The notes under the pieces are model-generated. The model was given only the letters and a program-made list of their open reading frames with translations, made no database searches and was not told the origin of the DNA. A DNA stretch of 64,000 bases from Cellulomonas taurus (GTDB taxonomy: Bacteria > Actinomycetota > Actinomycetes > Actinomycetales > Cellulomonadaceae): the NCBI RefSeq assembly GCF_012931845.1, contig NZ_CP051884.1, forward strand, positions 1,488,001 to 1,552,000. Reading direction: 5' to 3'. This document shows positions 17,199 to 26,530 of the stretch, one piece after another. Each line of letters opens with the position of its first letter. The stretch's first letter is position 1. The translations under genes and the position numbers were made by a program.

Positions 17199-17262
17199 AG
17201 CCGCGCTCCGCCACGAAGCCCCAGCCGCGCTCCGCCACGATGTCTCAGTCGCGCTCCGCCAC
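17199..17262. repeat. 24-bp tandem repeat (about 2.7 copies) over the 3' end of the PrmC-like gene
   Basis: Units at 17199-17222 and 17223-17246 differ at only three bases, and a partial third unit at 17247-17262 is the end of the PrmC-like coding sequence. On the minus strand each unit starts GTGGCGGAGCGCG, encoding the terminal VAER. The last codons of the gene have thus been copied beyond its stop. Confidence 0.85.
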
Positions 17263-18057
17263 CACGGCCGTCGCGCCCAGGTCGTCCGCCGTCACCACCC
17301 GGGGTCGCAACCCCGCCGTCGCGCATGCCGCCGCCGTTCGCTCCGCCTGCCGCGCCGAGGTCTCGATCAGCAGCACACCGCCCGGCCGCAACCAACGCGG
17401 TGCCAGCTCGGCCACCCGTCGGTGCAGGGCGAGTCCGTCGACGCCGCCATCCAGCGCCAGCGTCGGTTCGTGCGCCCGGGCCTCGCTCGGCAGCAGCGCG
17501 ATCTCGTCGGTGGGGACGTACGGGGTGTTGGCGGTCAGCAGATCCACCCGGCCGCTCAGCTCCGGCGGGAGCGGGGCGTCCAGGTCACCGACCAGCGCGG
17601 TCCCGGACACCCCGGCCTCGGCGATGTTCCGCTCCGCACAGGCCACCGCGGCCGGGTCGAGGTCGCAGCACCACAACCGACTGCCCGGCAGTGCCAGGGC
17701 CACCGACACCCCGATCGCGCCGACCCCGCAGCACAGGTCCACCACGGTGAGCGGACGGGCGCTCGCGGGCGACTCGGCGACCGCCGCCACCGCCGCACGC
17801 ACCAGCAGCTCACTGCGCCGGCGTGGCACGAACACGCCGGGTGCCACCCGCACCCTGCGCCCGGCGAACGCCACCCAGCCGAGCAAGGGCTCCAGCGGCT
17901 CACCCGCCACCCGTCGCGCGGTCAGGGTCTCCAGCGCCGACCCGTCCCGCGCCGCCTCGACCAGCAGCGCCGCCTCGTCCTCGGCGAAGACGCACCCGGC
18001 GGCGCGCAGGCGTGCGATCAGCGCGGCGAGGTCGGGCGGGGAGAGCGTCACGGGCAC
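17245..18057 (-). CDS. Putative protein N5-glutamine methyltransferase (PrmC/HemK-related)
   Basis: The 270-residue class I methyltransferase has the SAM motif VVDLCCGVGAIGVSVA, the acidic CDLDP that binds the ribose, and NTPYVP at the active site. True PrmC has NPPY; the NTPY/NAPY form marks a related actinobacterial subfamily of unproven substrate. A short N-terminal helical domain (about 70 residues) precedes the catalytic domain, as in PrmC. A release-factor glutamine is the likely target but not certain. The start is GTG at 18057, 6 bases after TAGCGT (18064-18069, minus), so the mRNA is probably leaderless. The last codons lie in a 24-bp tandem repeat. Confidence 0.82.
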   Translation of the reverse strand: MPVTLSPPDLAALIARLRAAGCVFAEDEAALLVEAARDGSALETLTARRVAGEPLEPLLGWVAFAGRRVRVAPGVFVPRRRSELLVRAAVAAVAESPASARPLTVVDLCCGVGAIGVSVALALPGSRLWCCDLDPAAVACAERNIAEAGVSGTALVGDLDAPLPPELSGRVDLLTANTPYVPTDEIALLPSEARAHEPTLALDGGVDGLALHRRVAELAPRWLRPGGVLLIETSARQAERTAAACATAGLRPRVVTADDLGATAVVAERD

Positions 18058-18077
18058 GGGGGCACGCTACGCGCCGC

Positions 18078-18083
18078 TAGGAT
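18078..18083 (+). promoter_or_regulatory. Predicted -10 box of the tRNA gene (TAGGAT)
   Basis: TAGGAT lies 14 bases before the mature tRNA 5' end and diverges from the PrmC-like gene's own box at 18064-18069. It would put the start near 18090, leaving a short 5' leader for RNase P. Confidence 0.5.
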
Positions 18084-18097
18084 GGGTGGCGCACACG

Positions 18098-18171
18098 GCC
18101 CCGATAGCCCAACCGGCAGAGGCGTTCGGCTCAAACCCGATCCAGTGTGGGTTCGAATCCCACTCGGGGCA
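18098..18171 (+). tRNA. tRNA with CAA anticodon (nominally Leu), short variable loop
   Basis: A 74-base cloverleaf can be drawn. The acceptor stem is GCCCCGA with TCGGGGC, and the discriminator base is A. The D-arm has a 3-bp stem GCC/GGC with the loop CAACCGGCAGA. The anticodon stem TTCGG/CCGAT has one T-T mismatch and the loop is CTCAAAC, giving anticodon CAA at 18132-18134. The variable loop is CCAGT, and the T-arm is GTGGG-TTCGAAT-CCCAC. CCA is not encoded. The D-arm looks leucine-like, but the long class II variable arm expected of tRNA-Leu is missing. The gene itself is well supported; its amino-acid identity is less so. Confidence 0.82.
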
Positions 18172-18180
18172 CCCGTGCAC

Positions 18181-18215
18181 GAGGCCCTGATCGCCACCTC
18201 GGCGGTCGGGGCCTC
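18181..18215 (+). terminator. Terminator hairpin after the tRNA
   Basis: Two 15-base arms (GAGGCCCTGATCGCC and GGCGGTCGGGGCCTC, with two G-T wobbles) flank the loop ACCTC, followed by TGTCGT. It lies 9 bases after the tRNA. The remaining stretch to 18460 holds no gene I can support. Confidence 0.75.
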
Positions 18216-18460
18216 TGTCGTACCCACGGGCGGGCGCGCCTCGCCGGGCGTTTACCACCTACCGCGGCGCTGGTTCCACTCAAATCGCCGGGCGGCACCA
18301 CGCATTCACCGGCAATGCTCTGGCATCCACCGGAAGTCTCCCGGCAATCTCCACCTCAGGTCGGACTCGCGCGGGCGTCCGCGTCGCTAGGGTCACAGTC
18401 AGCCCATAGCCCGACTTGTCGTCCTGCGCCAGTCGTACGTCCCCACGAACGGAGTCCTCC

Positions 18461-19528
18461 ATGTCGACACCCCGCCCGCGCCGGGTCCTCGTCCTCGCCG
18501 CAGCAACGACAGGCCTGGTCGTCGCGCTGACCGGCTGCTCCGGCGGCGGCAACGGTGGTGGCGGTGGCAGCACCGAATGGACCCCCGGGGCGCTGGACGA
18601 GTTCACCGCGAAGATCTACGGCTACAGCCTGGAGGAGGACGAGCGCTCCCAGGAGGAGATGCAGGCGGAATCCGACCGGCAGAACGCCAAGGTGGAGGAA
18701 CTGGTCGCCACCTGCATGCAGGAACAGGGATTCGACTACACCCCGCAGGAGAACAGCGGCGGTTCCGTCATCCTCGGGGACGACCTCGACGTCGAATGGG
18801 GAACCCTGGAATTCGCGCAGAAGTACGGCTACGGAATCAGCACCGATCCGTGGAACTCCGCGGGGCAGCCGGTCGAGACGGAGGAGTACGTCGACGCCAA
18901 CCAGGAGTACCGGGACTCGATGTCCGAGTCCGAGCAGGCGGCCTACGACGAGGCGCTGTACGGCCCGCCGGTGGAGTACGTCGAGGGTGAGGACACGACC
19001 GAGTACGACTGGACCACCGCCGGTTGCTACGGCTCCGCCCAGCACGAGGTCTACAACAGCGGCGACGGCGGTGCCGACTACGCCGACCTCGAGGACGAGA
19101 TCAACCGCTTCTACGAGACCGTCGAGGCCGATTCCCGGGTCACCGCACTGAACAACGCCTGGGCCTCCTGCATGGCGGACGAGGGCTTCGACGGCCTGAC
19201 CAACGTCAACGAGGGGAACAACGCCCTCTACGACGAGTACAACGCACTGCAGGGCTGGGACGACCCGGAGTACACCGCGCAGGCCGAGAGCTGGGACTGG
19301 GACGCCAACCCGGACGGCCCGCCGGCGCCGGAGGTCGACGAGGCGAAGCTGAAGGCGTTCACCGACAAGGAGATCGCCCAGGCGGTCGCCGACTTCACCT
19401 GCCAGAAGAACGTCGACTACATCGCCAAGCGCCAGGAGGTGGACCACGAGCTGCAGCAGGAGTTCGTGGACCAGCACCGCACCGAGCTGCAGGCCTGGGC
19501 CGACGCCGCGGAGGCGAAGCGCAAGTGA
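18461..19528 (+). CDS. Putative lipoprotein, first gene of a MacAB-like export operon
   Basis: The 355-residue protein begins with a basic region and a hydrophobic segment ending in LVVALTGC, a lipobox with the acylated Cys at about residue 27, then a Gly/Ser linker. The mature part is acidic and rich in Tyr, Glu and Gln. It has four cysteines, two of them in similar motifs, ATCMQEQGFDY and ASCMADEGFDG, suggesting an internal duplication or paired disulfides. No known domain was recognised. The start ATG follows a GGAG. Its stop overlaps the adaptor gene by 4 bases (GTGA), so it probably works with the exporter at the outer face of the membrane. Confidence 0.78.
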   Translation: MSTPRPRRVLVLAAATTGLVVALTGCSGGGNGGGGGSTEWTPGALDEFTAKIYGYSLEEDERSQEEMQAESDRQNAKVEELVATCMQEQGFDYTPQENSGGSVILGDDLDVEWGTLEFAQKYGYGISTDPWNSAGQPVETEEYVDANQEYRDSMSESEQAAYDEALYGPPVEYVEGEDTTEYDWTTAGCYGSAQHEVYNSGDGGADYADLEDEINRFYETVEADSRVTALNNAWASCMADEGFDGLTNVNEGNNALYDEYNALQGWDDPEYTAQAESWDWDANPDGPPAPEVDEAKLKAFTDKEIAQAVADFTCQKNVDYIAKRQEVDHELQQEFVDQHRTELQAWADAAEAKRK

Positions 19529-21164
19529 GCGGGCACAACACCGGCGACGAGCCGACCGAGATCATCGCGTTGGACGCCGCACCGGCCGAGCCGCGACCGA
19601 CCGAGCCGCGGCCGTCGTGGCGCACCGGCAACCGCACCCTGCTGGTCCTGGCCGGGGTCGCGGTGGTGAGTCTGATCGCCGGACTGGGACTGTCCCGTCT
19701 GATCGTGAACCCGGCCGAGGCCGCCGCGCGCACCGCGGCGCCGGAGGCGGGTCCGATCACGGTGCCGGTGGAGAACCGGGAACTGAGCAACGACGTGACG
19801 ATCCGCGGTGACGTGGTCTTCGACGACGCGGTGGACCTGCGGGTGGAGACCGCCGAGCTCGGGGAGCGTGCCGTCATCACGGGACAGGTGCCGGAGGTCG
19901 GCGCGACGCTCGACGCCGGTTCGGTGGCGCTGGAGATCGCGGGCCGTCCGGTGCTGGTCCTGCCGGGCACCCTGCCCACCTACCGCACGCTGCGGATCGG
20001 GGTCTCCGGCCCGGACGTGCTGCAGCTCAAGGCGGCGCTGGGGGCGCTGGGGATCGGCGCGGGCGACGCGACCGCTGACACCTACGACCAGGCGACCGCC
20101 GACGGGGTCGCCGAGCTCTACCGCCGCGCGGGCTACCCGGTGCCGTCGGCCTCCGACGAGGAGCAGCAGGCGGTGACCGACGCCGAGCGGATGGTGCGCT
20201 CGGCGCAGGCCGACCTCACCTCCGCCGAGGGCGCGCTGGCATCGGCCCGCACCGGGTCGACCACCACCGCCGAGGTCGCCGCCGCGGATGCCGCGGTGCG
20301 GTCCGCCCAGCGAGCGGTGACGGTGGCGGAGGCCGAGCTGGCCGCCTGCCCGGCCAACGGCTGCACGGCCGGGGAACAGGCGGCGGCGTCGAAGGCGGTG
20401 GACGACGCCCGGGATGCCGTCGGCGTGGCCCAGGCCGAGCGCGCCCAACTGGACGCGGCGCCGAACACCAGCGCCGAGTCGGCCAGCGTGCAGGCGGCCA
20501 AGGACAACCTGGCCGATGCCAAAACCGCCCTGGCCGAGGCGCGGGAGGCCACCGTCGTCGCCCTGCCCGCCAGCGAGATCGTGTACCTGGAGACCCTGCC
20601 GCGCCGGGTCGACGAGGTGACCGTCAAGCGTGGCGGCACCGTCGACGGCTCGGTGATGAAGGTGTCCGGGGCGACCCTGCAGGTGGTGGGCACCGCGGCC
20701 AACGCCGATGCCGCCCTGTTGGCGGTCGGCACCACCGGCAGCATCGATGTGGACGGCACCGCGGTCCCGGTCACCGTGACCGAGATCGCCGAGCCGGAGT
20801 CCGGCGGCAAGGAGGACAAGTCCACCGCCGGTCGCAAGAAGGTCACCATGCAACCCGGTGAGCTGACCCCGGAGCAGACCGCCGCGTTGCAGGGGTCGAA
20901 CGTCCGGGTGTCGATCCCGGTCTCGTCCACCGGGGGTGCGGTGCTCGCCGTGCCGTTGGCGGCGTTGACCGCCGGACCCGGTGGTGAGTCGCGGGTGGAG
21001 CTGATGGCCGACGACGGCACTACCTCCCTGGTCGAGGTGGAGACCGGCCTGGCGGCGGGCGGGTACGTCCAGGTCACCGGTGACGGGCTGGCCGAGGGCG
21101 ACCTGGTGGTCGTGGGCCAGAACGGCTCCGAGGCATCGGACGACGCGACCGCGAACGAGGACGC

Positions 21165-21168
<4 letters not shown>
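19525..21168 (+). CDS. Membrane-anchored efflux adaptor (HlyD/MacA-like) with peptidoglycan-binding-like domain
   Basis: The 547-residue protein has a cytoplasmic N-terminal tail, one membrane helix (LLVLAGVAVVSLIAGLGL) and a large external part. TLRIGVSGPDVLQLKAALGA with the following helices is a peptidoglycan-binding-type domain. A long Ala/Glu-rich coiled coil follows (about 210-350), interrupted by ELAACPANGCTAGEQ with two cysteines. Beta-barrel regions come last. This is the adaptor layout of MacA-type systems, with the hairpin coiled coil replaced for a Gram-positive envelope. The GTG start overlaps the lipoprotein stop, and the stop overlaps the ATPase start. Confidence 0.82.
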
Positions 21169-21886
<718 letters not shown>

Positions 21887-21890
<4 letters not shown>

Positions 21891-23110
21891 TGAGCGATCG
21901 CTTCGGCGCCCGGGACCTGTTCCGGGAGGCGTCGGCCGGGATCGACGCGCGCCCCGGTCGCCTGTTCCTGACCATCCTCGGCACGGTGCTGGGCATCGCG
22001 TCGGTGGTGGTGACGGTCGGACTGGCGCAGACCGCCGCCGGTCAGATCGCCCGACGCTTCGACGCGGTGGCCGCCACGCAGGCGCTGGCCAGCCCGGCGA
22101 CCACCCGGACCGCCGACGGCAGCCAGCGAGCGACCCAGTCCCTGCCCTGGGACGCCGACTCGCGTGCCGCCCGGCTGAACGGGATCGAGGCCGCCGGTCT
22201 GATCGCCACCGTCGACATCGGCGAGGCGACGGTGACGGCGGTGCCGGTGAACGACCCGTCGGCGCCGGAGACCTCCGCCCCCGTGGTGCTGGCCGGATCG
22301 GCCGGGCTGCTGGACGCGGTCCGTGGTCACCTGGTCACCGGCAGGTTCTTCGACACCGGGCACGACCAGCGTGGCGACCGGGTGGTGGTGCTCGGTGCCC
22401 GCGCCGCCGAACGTCTGGGGGTGAGCCGGGTCGATCGCCAGCCGTCGGTGTTCATCGGCGACCGGGCGTACACCGTGATCGGGATCATCGACGGGATGCA
22501 GCGCCGCACCGACCTGCTGGACGCCCTCCTGCTGCCGGACGGCACCGCGCGACAGGACTTCGCCCTGGCGGCGCCGGAGGAACTGCACCTGCGGATCGCG
22601 GTGGGTGCCGGACCGCTGGTCGCCGATCAGGTGCCGATCGCCCTGGCGCCCAACAACCCGGAGGTGGTCAGCATGCAGGTGCCGGCCGGTGGCTCCGCGG
22701 TGGGCAGCGAGGTGCAGGCCGACATCAGCACGATCTTCCTGGCGCTCGGCGGGGTGGCCCTGCTGATCGGTGGCCTCGGGATCGCGAACGTCACCCTGCT
22801 CTCGGTGATGGAGCGGGTGGGGGAGATCGGTCTGCGGCGAGCGCTCGGCGCCCGGCGCCGGGACATCGCCAGCCAGTTCATGATCGAGTCGGCGACGGTG
22901 GGGCTGCTCGGCGGCATGGTCGGTGCCGCCCTCGGGGTGGCCTCGGTGGTCGCGGTGTCGGCCGCCCAGTCCTGGACGCCGATCCTGGACATCTGGGTGG
23001 TGCTCGGCGCGGCGGCCGGTGGCGGTGTGATCGGCCTCCTGGCCGGGATCTACCCGGCGCTCAAGGCGGCCTCGGTGGAGCCGATCGCGGCCCTGCGCGG
23101 CGGGGTGTGA
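21887..23110 (+). CDS. MacB-like ABC transporter permease
   Basis: The 407-residue permease has the MacB/FtsX layout: one N-terminal helix (LFLTILGTVLGIASVVVTVG), a large external MacB periplasmic-core-like domain (about 60-270), and three C-terminal helices including IFLALGGVALLIGGLGIANV and the region after VMERVGEIGLRRALGARRRD. EIGLRRALGA is the family coupling motif. It probably exports a peptide, antibiotic or lipid together with the preceding ATPase, adaptor and lipoprotein. A GTG (21887) and an ATG (21890) are adjacent starts. The 32 bases after the stop separate it from a convergent MFS gene. Confidence 0.93.
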
Positions 23111-23142
23111 CGGGTCGGCCGTCCGGCGCGGCGGGACCGGTC

Positions 23143-24387
23143 TCAGACCGCCCGCACCGTCGGCCGTCGGCCCAGCACCGCCACCAGCAGCACCGCCAGC
23201 ACCATCAGCCCCGCCGCCGCACCGCCCAGCCACCGGTAGCCCGCCCCGGCGATCACCCAGCCCCCGGCCAGCGCCCCGACCGCGGTGCCGAGGGAGATCA
23301 GCGAGGAGTTGAGCGCCACCACCAGCTGTCCGTGCCGTCCGGACAGCGCGAGCAGGACGTTCTGCAGCGGGGAGTTCATCGCCCAGGCGGCGAAGCCCCA
23401 GAGCGCGAACACGGCGGACGCGGCGATCGGTGAGCCGGTGGCCGGTGTGAGCAGGGCCAGTGCCACCGCCGAGGTCCCGAGCGCGAGCACGATGCTCCGG
23501 GCGGCGCCGAACCGGTCGGCGAGTCGTCCGCCCACCACGTTGCCCGCGACCCCGGCCAGCCCGTAGGCCAGCAGCACCGCGGACAGCACGACGCCGGTGA
23601 TGCCGGCCAGGTCCGTCAGCATCGGTGCGGCGTAGGTCTGCACCATCAGCGCCGAGGCGGTCTCCAGCATCGAGACCAGCAGCATCGCGGCGATCAGCAC
23701 CGGCAGCGCGGGTCCGATCCCCGGTGTCGCACCGCCCGGTACCGGCTCGCTCCCCGCGACGTCCCCGGCGGGAGCGCCGAACCGCCCGGCCGGGGGCCCG
23801 GCAGCCGGCGCCGACCCGGGTGGGCGGACCAGCCACAGCACCGAGCCGAGCGCGATCAGGGCCAGCGCCGCGACCAGTGCGTACACCCCGCGGTACCCGA
23901 GCACCGGTCCGAGCAGGTTGCCCGCCGGAGCGCCGAGCACGGTGGCGGTGGTCAGGCCGCCGAACACCGTCGCCACCGCGCGGCCACGACCACCCGGTGG
24001 GGCCAGGCGGGCGGCGAGCACGGTGGCGGTCGGGGTGAACCCGCCGGCGGCGACCGCCGACAGCCCGCGCAGCACCGCCACCGCCGTGTAGGTCGTGACC
24101 AGCGCGGTCGCGACGGCGGTCAGGGCGAACCCGGCCAGCGCCAGGCACATCAGCAGCCGTCTGGGGAGTCGATGCAGCGCGAGAGCGAGCAGCGGCGTCG
24201 AGATCGCGTAGGTGAAGCCGTACACGCTGACCAGACCGCCGACCTGGGTGACCGGCACCCCCAGGTCGGCGGAGACGGTCGGCACCAGTCCGGCCATCAC
24301 GTAGGAGCCGAAGCCGATGGAGAAGGTGCCGGTGGCCAGCGGCCAGAGCCGGGCGCGGGCCACCAGCGGGGGAGCCTGGACGGTCAC
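23143..24387 (-). CDS. MFS transporter (AraJ/YdhP-like DHA1 group)
   Basis: The 414-residue protein has about twelve membrane helices and a Pro/Gly/Ala-rich central loop (about 195-225). FSIGFGSYVMAGLVPTVSAD in helix 1 and GFTPTATVLAARLAPPGGRG with FGGLTTATVLGAPAG in the fourth and fifth helices are typical of sugar- and drug-efflux DHA1 proteins. It lies 36 bases downstream of the UAAP2 gene on the same strand. It may therefore be the last gene of the DUF1989/ABC importer cluster, perhaps exporting a product. That link is inference; no ligand can be read. Confidence 0.85.
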   Translation of the reverse strand: MTVQAPPLVARARLWPLATGTFSIGFGSYVMAGLVPTVSADLGVPVTQVGGLVSVYGFTYAISTPLLALALHRLPRRLLMCLALAGFALTAVATALVTTYTAVAVLRGLSAVAAGGFTPTATVLAARLAPPGGRGRAVATVFGGLTTATVLGAPAGNLLGPVLGYRGVYALVAALALIALGSVLWLVRPPGSAPAAGPPAGRFGAPAGDVAGSEPVPGGATPGIGPALPVLIAAMLLVSMLETASALMVQTYAAPMLTDLAGITGVVLSAVLLAYGLAGVAGNVVGGRLADRFGAARSIVLALGTSAVALALLTPATGSPIAASAVFALWGFAAWAMNSPLQNVLLALSGRHGQLVVALNSSLISLGTAVGALAGGWVIAGAGYRWLGGAAAGLMVLAVLLVAVLGRRPTVRAV

Positions 24388-24423
24388 CTGGTCACCGACC
24401 GGGCCGGTGGATGCCGCCGCCGG

Positions 24424-25032
24424 TCACCGCGGGTCCTCGATGATCATCCGCACCGGGGTCGGGTCGAAGCCGTTGCACGGGTTGTTGATCTGCGGGCAGT
24501 TGGACACCAGCACCAGCACATCCCGTTCCGCCAGCAGGGTGAGGGTCAGCCCGGGGGAGGACAACCCGTCCACGATGCCCAGCGCGCCGTCCGCCTCCAC
24601 CGGCACGTTCATGTACCAGTTGATGTTGCTCACCAGATCGCGCTTGTCCAAGCCCCAGCGGGCCCCCTCGGCCAGGAAGTTCTCCACGCACGCGTGCTGG
24701 TGCACGGTGTGGTGGCCGTAGCGCAGGGAGTTCGACTCCTTGGAACAGGCGCCGCCGATGGTGTCGTGCCGCCCGACGTCGTCCCGGACCAGGGTCATCA
24801 ACGGCTGGTCGTCCGACGCCCGCAGCACCGACCCGGTGGTCAGGTAGACGTTGCGGGCAGCGGCGATGGTGGCCGCCGCCGAGTACCGGATGGTGGTGTC
24901 GTGGGCGTCGTACAGCAGGCAGTCCACCGCCTGATTGCCCTCCAGGTCCACGATGGTGAGCTGGTGCCCGGCCGGGACCACCGCCGACCACGGGGCACGA
25001 CGAGGCACTGTTTGGTCCAGAATCACGGTCAT
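24424..25032 (-). CDS. DUF1989 urea amidolyase-associated protein UAAP2 (CgdB-like)
   Basis: The 202-residue protein belongs to the DUF1989 family. Candidate metal or catalytic residues are H89 and D90 in RDDVGRHDTIGGACS, C96 just after, and C115 in HQHACVENF. INWYMNVPVEADG and LSSPGLTLTLLAERD are further family blocks. Paired UAAP1/UAAP2 proteins are often near urea carboxylase, and one characterised pair forms carboxyguanidine deiminase. Here no urea or guanidine carboxylase or allophanate hydrolase is nearby, so the substrate is open. The ATG at 25032 is 2 bases after the UAAP1 stop, consistent with a heteromeric partner. Confidence 0.88.
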   Translation of the reverse strand: MTVILDQTVPRRAPWSAVVPAGHQLTIVDLEGNQAVDCLLYDAHDTTIRYSAAATIAAARNVYLTTGSVLRASDDQPLMTLVRDDVGRHDTIGGACSKESNSLRYGHHTVHQHACVENFLAEGARWGLDKRDLVSNINWYMNVPVEADGALGIVDGLSSPGLTLTLLAERDVLVLVSNCPQINNPCNGFDPTPVRMIIEDPR

Positions 25033-25034
25033 CG

Positions 25035-25859
25035 TCACAACCCCTTCGCGCGCAGGTAGTCGGTGGTGTTGGCATAGGCCCGGGCCGCCTCCGGGGTGGC
25101 GGTGGCCAGCGGGTCGGTCAGGGTGGTCGGCGTCCCCCGCCACGCCCGCAGCCGGAGCGGGGTGGACACGTACTCGGGCCGGGGATCGACCGGGTGCGGG
25201 ACATTGGCCAGCAGCACCAGGCAGGGCAGCTCCAACCGCAGCCGGATCCGAGCGCCCGGCCCGGCGGACCCGATGAACTCCGTGCTGCCGTCGTCGGCGA
25301 TCCGCACGCCCTGGAACAGGCTGATGCTCGGCGGCACGTCCCGGGGGCCCAGCCCCTGCTTCAGCGCCGCCAGGGTCAGGAGCTCGCGACCGGCCGGCGT
25401 CCCGCCCTGCGGCGAGCCGTCCCCGTACCGGCGTTCGTTCGCCGCCCGGGTGGAGGTGCCGCAGAAGGTGTCGTGCCGACCGGAGGTGTCGGAGAGCACC
25501 GTCGCCAGCACCCGGCCCCGGTCGGAGAGCAGCATCGACCCGGCCCCCAGGTACGCCTGCCACTGGATCTTGACCGTGTCCGCGACGTTCAGGCGCTCGT
25601 CCACCTGGGCCGCATTGGTCAGCACCAGATGGGCGCAGGCGTCACCGGCCAGGTCGGTCAGCTCCAGCACCGTCCCCGCAGTGAAGGCCAGGCTGGTGTA
25701 GTTGCCACCCGCGACCGTCTCGGCGTGCAGCCGTTCACCGGCGTCCTGCGGCCAGTCGCCGGCGCTCGCGGCCGGGACGGTGGGCATGGTCTCCACGACG
25801 GTGCCGCCCTGGGCGCGGGCGTGGTCCCGGGCGCCCGACGGATTCGCGGTGCCGCTCAC
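25035..25859 (-). CDS. DUF1989 urea amidolyase-associated protein UAAP1 (CgdA-like)
   Basis: The 274-residue DUF1989 protein carries the same core as its partner: SDTSGRHDTFCGTSTRAANE with GRHD at 127-130 and C133, then SISLFQGVRIADDGS and LELPCLVLLANVPHPVDPRP. The ELTDLAGDACAHLVL strand near residue 70 is the family start. The GTG at 25859 overlaps the cysteine hydrolase stop by 4 bases; an in-frame ATG 24 codons later would give a shorter protein that still contains the whole domain. With UAAP2 it probably forms a two-subunit enzyme acting on a small amidine, guanidine or ureido compound. Confidence 0.88.
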   Translation of the reverse strand: MSGTANPSGARDHARAQGGTVVETMPTVPAASAGDWPQDAGERLHAETVAGGNYTSLAFTAGTVLELTDLAGDACAHLVLTNAAQVDERLNVADTVKIQWQAYLGAGSMLLSDRGRVLATVLSDTSGRHDTFCGTSTRAANERRYGDGSPQGGTPAGRELLTLAALKQGLGPRDVPPSISLFQGVRIADDGSTEFIGSAGPGARIRLRLELPCLVLLANVPHPVDPRPEYVSTPLRLRAWRGTPTTLTDPLATATPEAARAYANTTDYLRAKGL

Positions 25860-26509
25860 AGCCCCACCACCGCACCGACCCGGTCCAGCGCCACGGCCCG
25901 AGCGACCTCGGGGTTCTCCGGTGCGGTGGTCAGCCAGTCCTGCACCTGCTCGGCGGTCACCAGGGCGTCGCGCTGCAGGTAGTGGATCGCGCGCAGTGCC
26001 GCGTCGTGCGCCTCCTGGGTGGAGCCGCCCACCCCGTCGGTCACCACCCGGACCCGATAGTCGTGCTGGTGCGCGTCGACGGCGGTGTAGTGGATGCAGA
26101 CATCGGTCAGCCCGCCGACCAGGATCACCGTCTCCGCCCGGTACGCCTTGAGCACGATCTCCAGCTCGGTGCCGAAGAACGCCGAGTACCGGCGCTTGCG
26201 GATCAGGAACTCCTCCGGCCGCGGCTCCAGGCCCTGCGCCAGCTCGGTCTCCGGCCAGCCCTCCACGCAGTGCGGTCCCTCGGAGCCGTCCAGCTCCCGA
26301 CCGATGTCGATCAGCGAGGGCTTGTGCACCTCCTGGATCCAGACCACCGGGATACCCCGCTCCCGGCACTCCGCGATCAGCGCGCGGACCCGGGGTGCCC
26401 GTTCGGTGCGGCCGGGCATGTACGGGATCTCGGTACGGGACTCGGCCCGCTCCACGTCTCCGCCCTGGATGTCGACGACGATCAGGACGGCGTTACCGGT
26501 GACGTTCAT
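25856..26509 (-). CDS. Isochorismatase-family cysteine hydrolase
   Basis: The 217-residue protein has the triad D13 (LIVVDIQGGD), K105 (FLIRKRRYSAFFGT) and C138 (VGGLTDVCIHYTA), as in biuret hydrolase, N-carbamoylsarcosine amidase and related amidohydrolases. The KRRYSAFFGTELE segment after the lysine and HYTAVDAHQHDY after the cysteine fit this group better than nicotinamidase. It probably hydrolyses an amide or carbamoyl nitrogen from a small imported compound. It overlaps UAAP1 by 4 bases and follows the importer genes. AAAGGA before the ATG is the ribosome site. Confidence 0.87.
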   Translation of the reverse strand: MNVTGNAVLIVVDIQGGDVERAESRTEIPYMPGRTERAPRVRALIAECRERGIPVVWIQEVHKPSLIDIGRELDGSEGPHCVEGWPETELAQGLEPRPEEFLIRKRRYSAFFGTELEIVLKAYRAETVILVGGLTDVCIHYTAVDAHQHDYRVRVVTDGVGGSTQEAHDAALRAIHYLQRDALVTAEQVQDWLTTAPENPEVARAVALDRVGAVVGL

Positions 26510-26530
26510 GGGGATTCCTTTCAGTCGCGC

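Noticed and set aside
16526..17395. Upstream extension of pncA to 17395
   Set aside because: The extra 94 residues are Gly/Arg-rich low complexity over the tandem repeat. The ATG at 17113 has a ribosome site and begins the domain.
18131..18133. Reading the tRNA anticodon as TCA (selenocysteine or suppressor)
   Set aside because: With a 7-base loop CTCAAAC the anticodon is CAA. The acceptor and D-arms also lack the 8-bp/6-bp features of tRNA-Sec.
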